From Ralstonia pickettii (GTDB lineage: Bacteria; Pseudomonadota; Gammaproteobacteria; Burkholderiales; Burkholderiaceae), in NCBI RefSeq assembly GCF_000607165.1, contig NZ_JFZG01000006.1, positions 992,001 to 1,056,000 of the forward strand: a DNA stretch of 64,000 nt, read 5' to 3'. Numbering within the stretch: the stretch's first letter is position 1; the number at the start of each line of letters is the position of its first letter. The notes below the pieces were generated by a model, which had not been told where the DNA came from, made no database searches, and saw only the letters and a program-made list of their open reading frames with translations. Position numbers and translations under genes: made by a program. Of this stretch, positions 63,206 through 64,000 are shown piece by piece.

Positions 63206-64000
63206 ATGGACGCCAACGCCCTCTCCAACTCCGGCACGGTGCGCGCCAACGGCATCGATATCCACTACCGTACCGACGGCACAGATGGGTCATGGGTCGT
63301 GCTTGCGCACGCGTTGGGCGTGGACCACCGGTTGTGGGACAGCATCGCCCAACGCCTGGCGAGCCGCCACCGCGTGCTGCGCTACGACGCGCGCGGCCAC
63401 GGCAAGACCAGCGCGCCGCACGGCGCCTACACGCTGTTCCAATTGGCGGATGATGTGGCCGGCTTGCTTGATGCCCTGTCGATTGAACAGGTGCATTTCG
63501 TTGGCCTGTCGATGGGCGGCATGGTCGGGCAGGTTTTGGGCGTACGATACCCGCAGCGGCTGCTCTCGCTCACGCTGTGCGACACCGTGTGCTACACGCC
63601 GGTGTCAGCGCATGCCATGTGGGACGAACGCATCGGCCAAGTCGAAGCGCACGGCATGAGCGGCATTGTCGAACCCACGATGCAGCGCTGGCTGACCACG
63701 CCGTTTCGTGAAGCCCATCCCGACGTTGTTGAACACATCCGCGGCTTGCTGCGCGCCACGCCTCCGCACGGCTATGTCGGTACGTGCCTGGCCATCAAGG
63801 CGCTCGACACACGCAGCTCGCTTGCACGCATCGCATGCCCCACGCTCGTCATGACCGGCGAACAAGACACCGGTGCGCCGGTGGAAGTAGCGCGCGAGAT
63901 CGCCTCGCTCATTCCCGACGCCCGTTTGAAAGTGATTTCGCACGCAGCGCACCTGGCGCCTATCGAACAGGAGGAGGCCTTCCTCACCGATCTGGATGAA
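63206..64000 (+). CDS. Alpha/beta hydrolase, 3-oxoadipate enol-lactonase-like (3' end beyond window)
   Basis: The frame is open to the last base: 265 codons without a stop. ATG 63206 has AGGAGG upstream. The product reads like PcaD: HALGVDHRLWDSIA, RYDARGHGKTSAP, nucleophile GLSMGGMVGQ, acid in TGEQDTGAP and catalytic His in HAAHLAPIEQ. PcaD is about 260-270 residues, so only a few codons lie beyond the window. No other pca gene is visible. Neighbouring IclR and FAH genes also suggest aromatic or keto-acid breakdown. Confidence 0.85.
   Translation, partial: MDANALSNSGTVRANGIDIHYRTDGTDGSWVVLAHALGVDHRLWDSIAQRLASRHRVLRYDARGHGKTSAPHGAYTLFQLADDVAGLLDALSIEQVHFVGLSMGGMVGQVLGVRYPQRLLSLTLCDTVCYTPVSAHAMWDERIGQVEAHGMSGIVEPTMQRWLTTPFREAHPDVVEHIRGLLRATPPHGYVGTCLAIKALDTRSSLARIACPTLVMTGEQDTGAPVEVAREIASLIPDARLKVISHAAHLAPIEQEEAFLTDLDE

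Overview
This window looks like a piece of a high-GC betaproteobacterial chromosome of the genus Ralstonia. The evidence is the gene content and order: ctp protease, moeB, bfr-bfd, ptsI-ptsH-EIIA, gshB-gshA, amtB-glnK-torF and ubiK on one side, and birA-coaX-SPOR-rfaE2 on the other. A PHB-granule activator (PhaM) and a Fur-type siderophore locus of the rhizoferrin kind also fit. This is recognition from protein sequence, not a database match. There are no rRNA or tRNA genes, insertion sequences, prophage genes or CRISPR arrays; the window reads as ordinary chromosome with a few accessory islands.

Layout. 1-8 kb: end of an S41 protease, moeB, bacterioferritin and its ferredoxin, a short regulatory PTS (EIIA-HPr-EI without a sugar permease) and glutathione synthesis. 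8-11 kb: ammonium transporter, P-II protein and a TorF porin behind a clear sigma-54 promoter, with a candidate small RNA between gshA and amtB. 11-17.6 kb: ubiK, a DUF1269 protein, comM, a LysE exporter, a lipoprotein, a macro-domain protein, a TlpA-type thioredoxin and a YukJ-family protein. 17.6-22.4 kb: dctA-dctB-dctD, with a sigma-54 promoter before dctA. 22.8-29 kb: a 2Fe-2S protein, a hydrolase, a D,D-carboxypeptidase, YbeD, a LysR/DUF2917 divergent pair and lipB-lipA.

29-40 kb is the most interesting part. It holds a small exported protein made of 11-residue YTQG repeats, a four-gene betB-betA-torF-membrane protein operon, a divergent XRE-triple-PAS regulator, and a translationally coupled set (DMT transporter, winged-helix-like protein, 36-residue membrane peptide). 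A Tat-exported phosphocholine-type phospholipase C with a small lipoprotein closes it. Together these could release choline from phospholipid, take it up and oxidise it to betaine; that link is inferred from adjacency and family function.

40-43.6 kb: a NIS siderophore synthetase and an MFS exporter behind a Fur-box-like promoter, most likely for rhizoferrin. 43.6-48.5 kb: a VanZ protein and a four-gene Mla-like lipid ABC system. 48.7-53.9 kb: birA-coaX-SPOR, rfaE2, a ferritin-like diiron protein and an exported glutathione peroxidase. 53.9-64 kb: a minus-strand run (LLM oxidoreductase, substrate-binding protein, enoyl-CoA hydratase, phaM, patatin), two IclR regulators around a fumarylacetoacetase-family gene, a DUF3108 protein and an enol-lactonase-like hydrolase cut by the window end.
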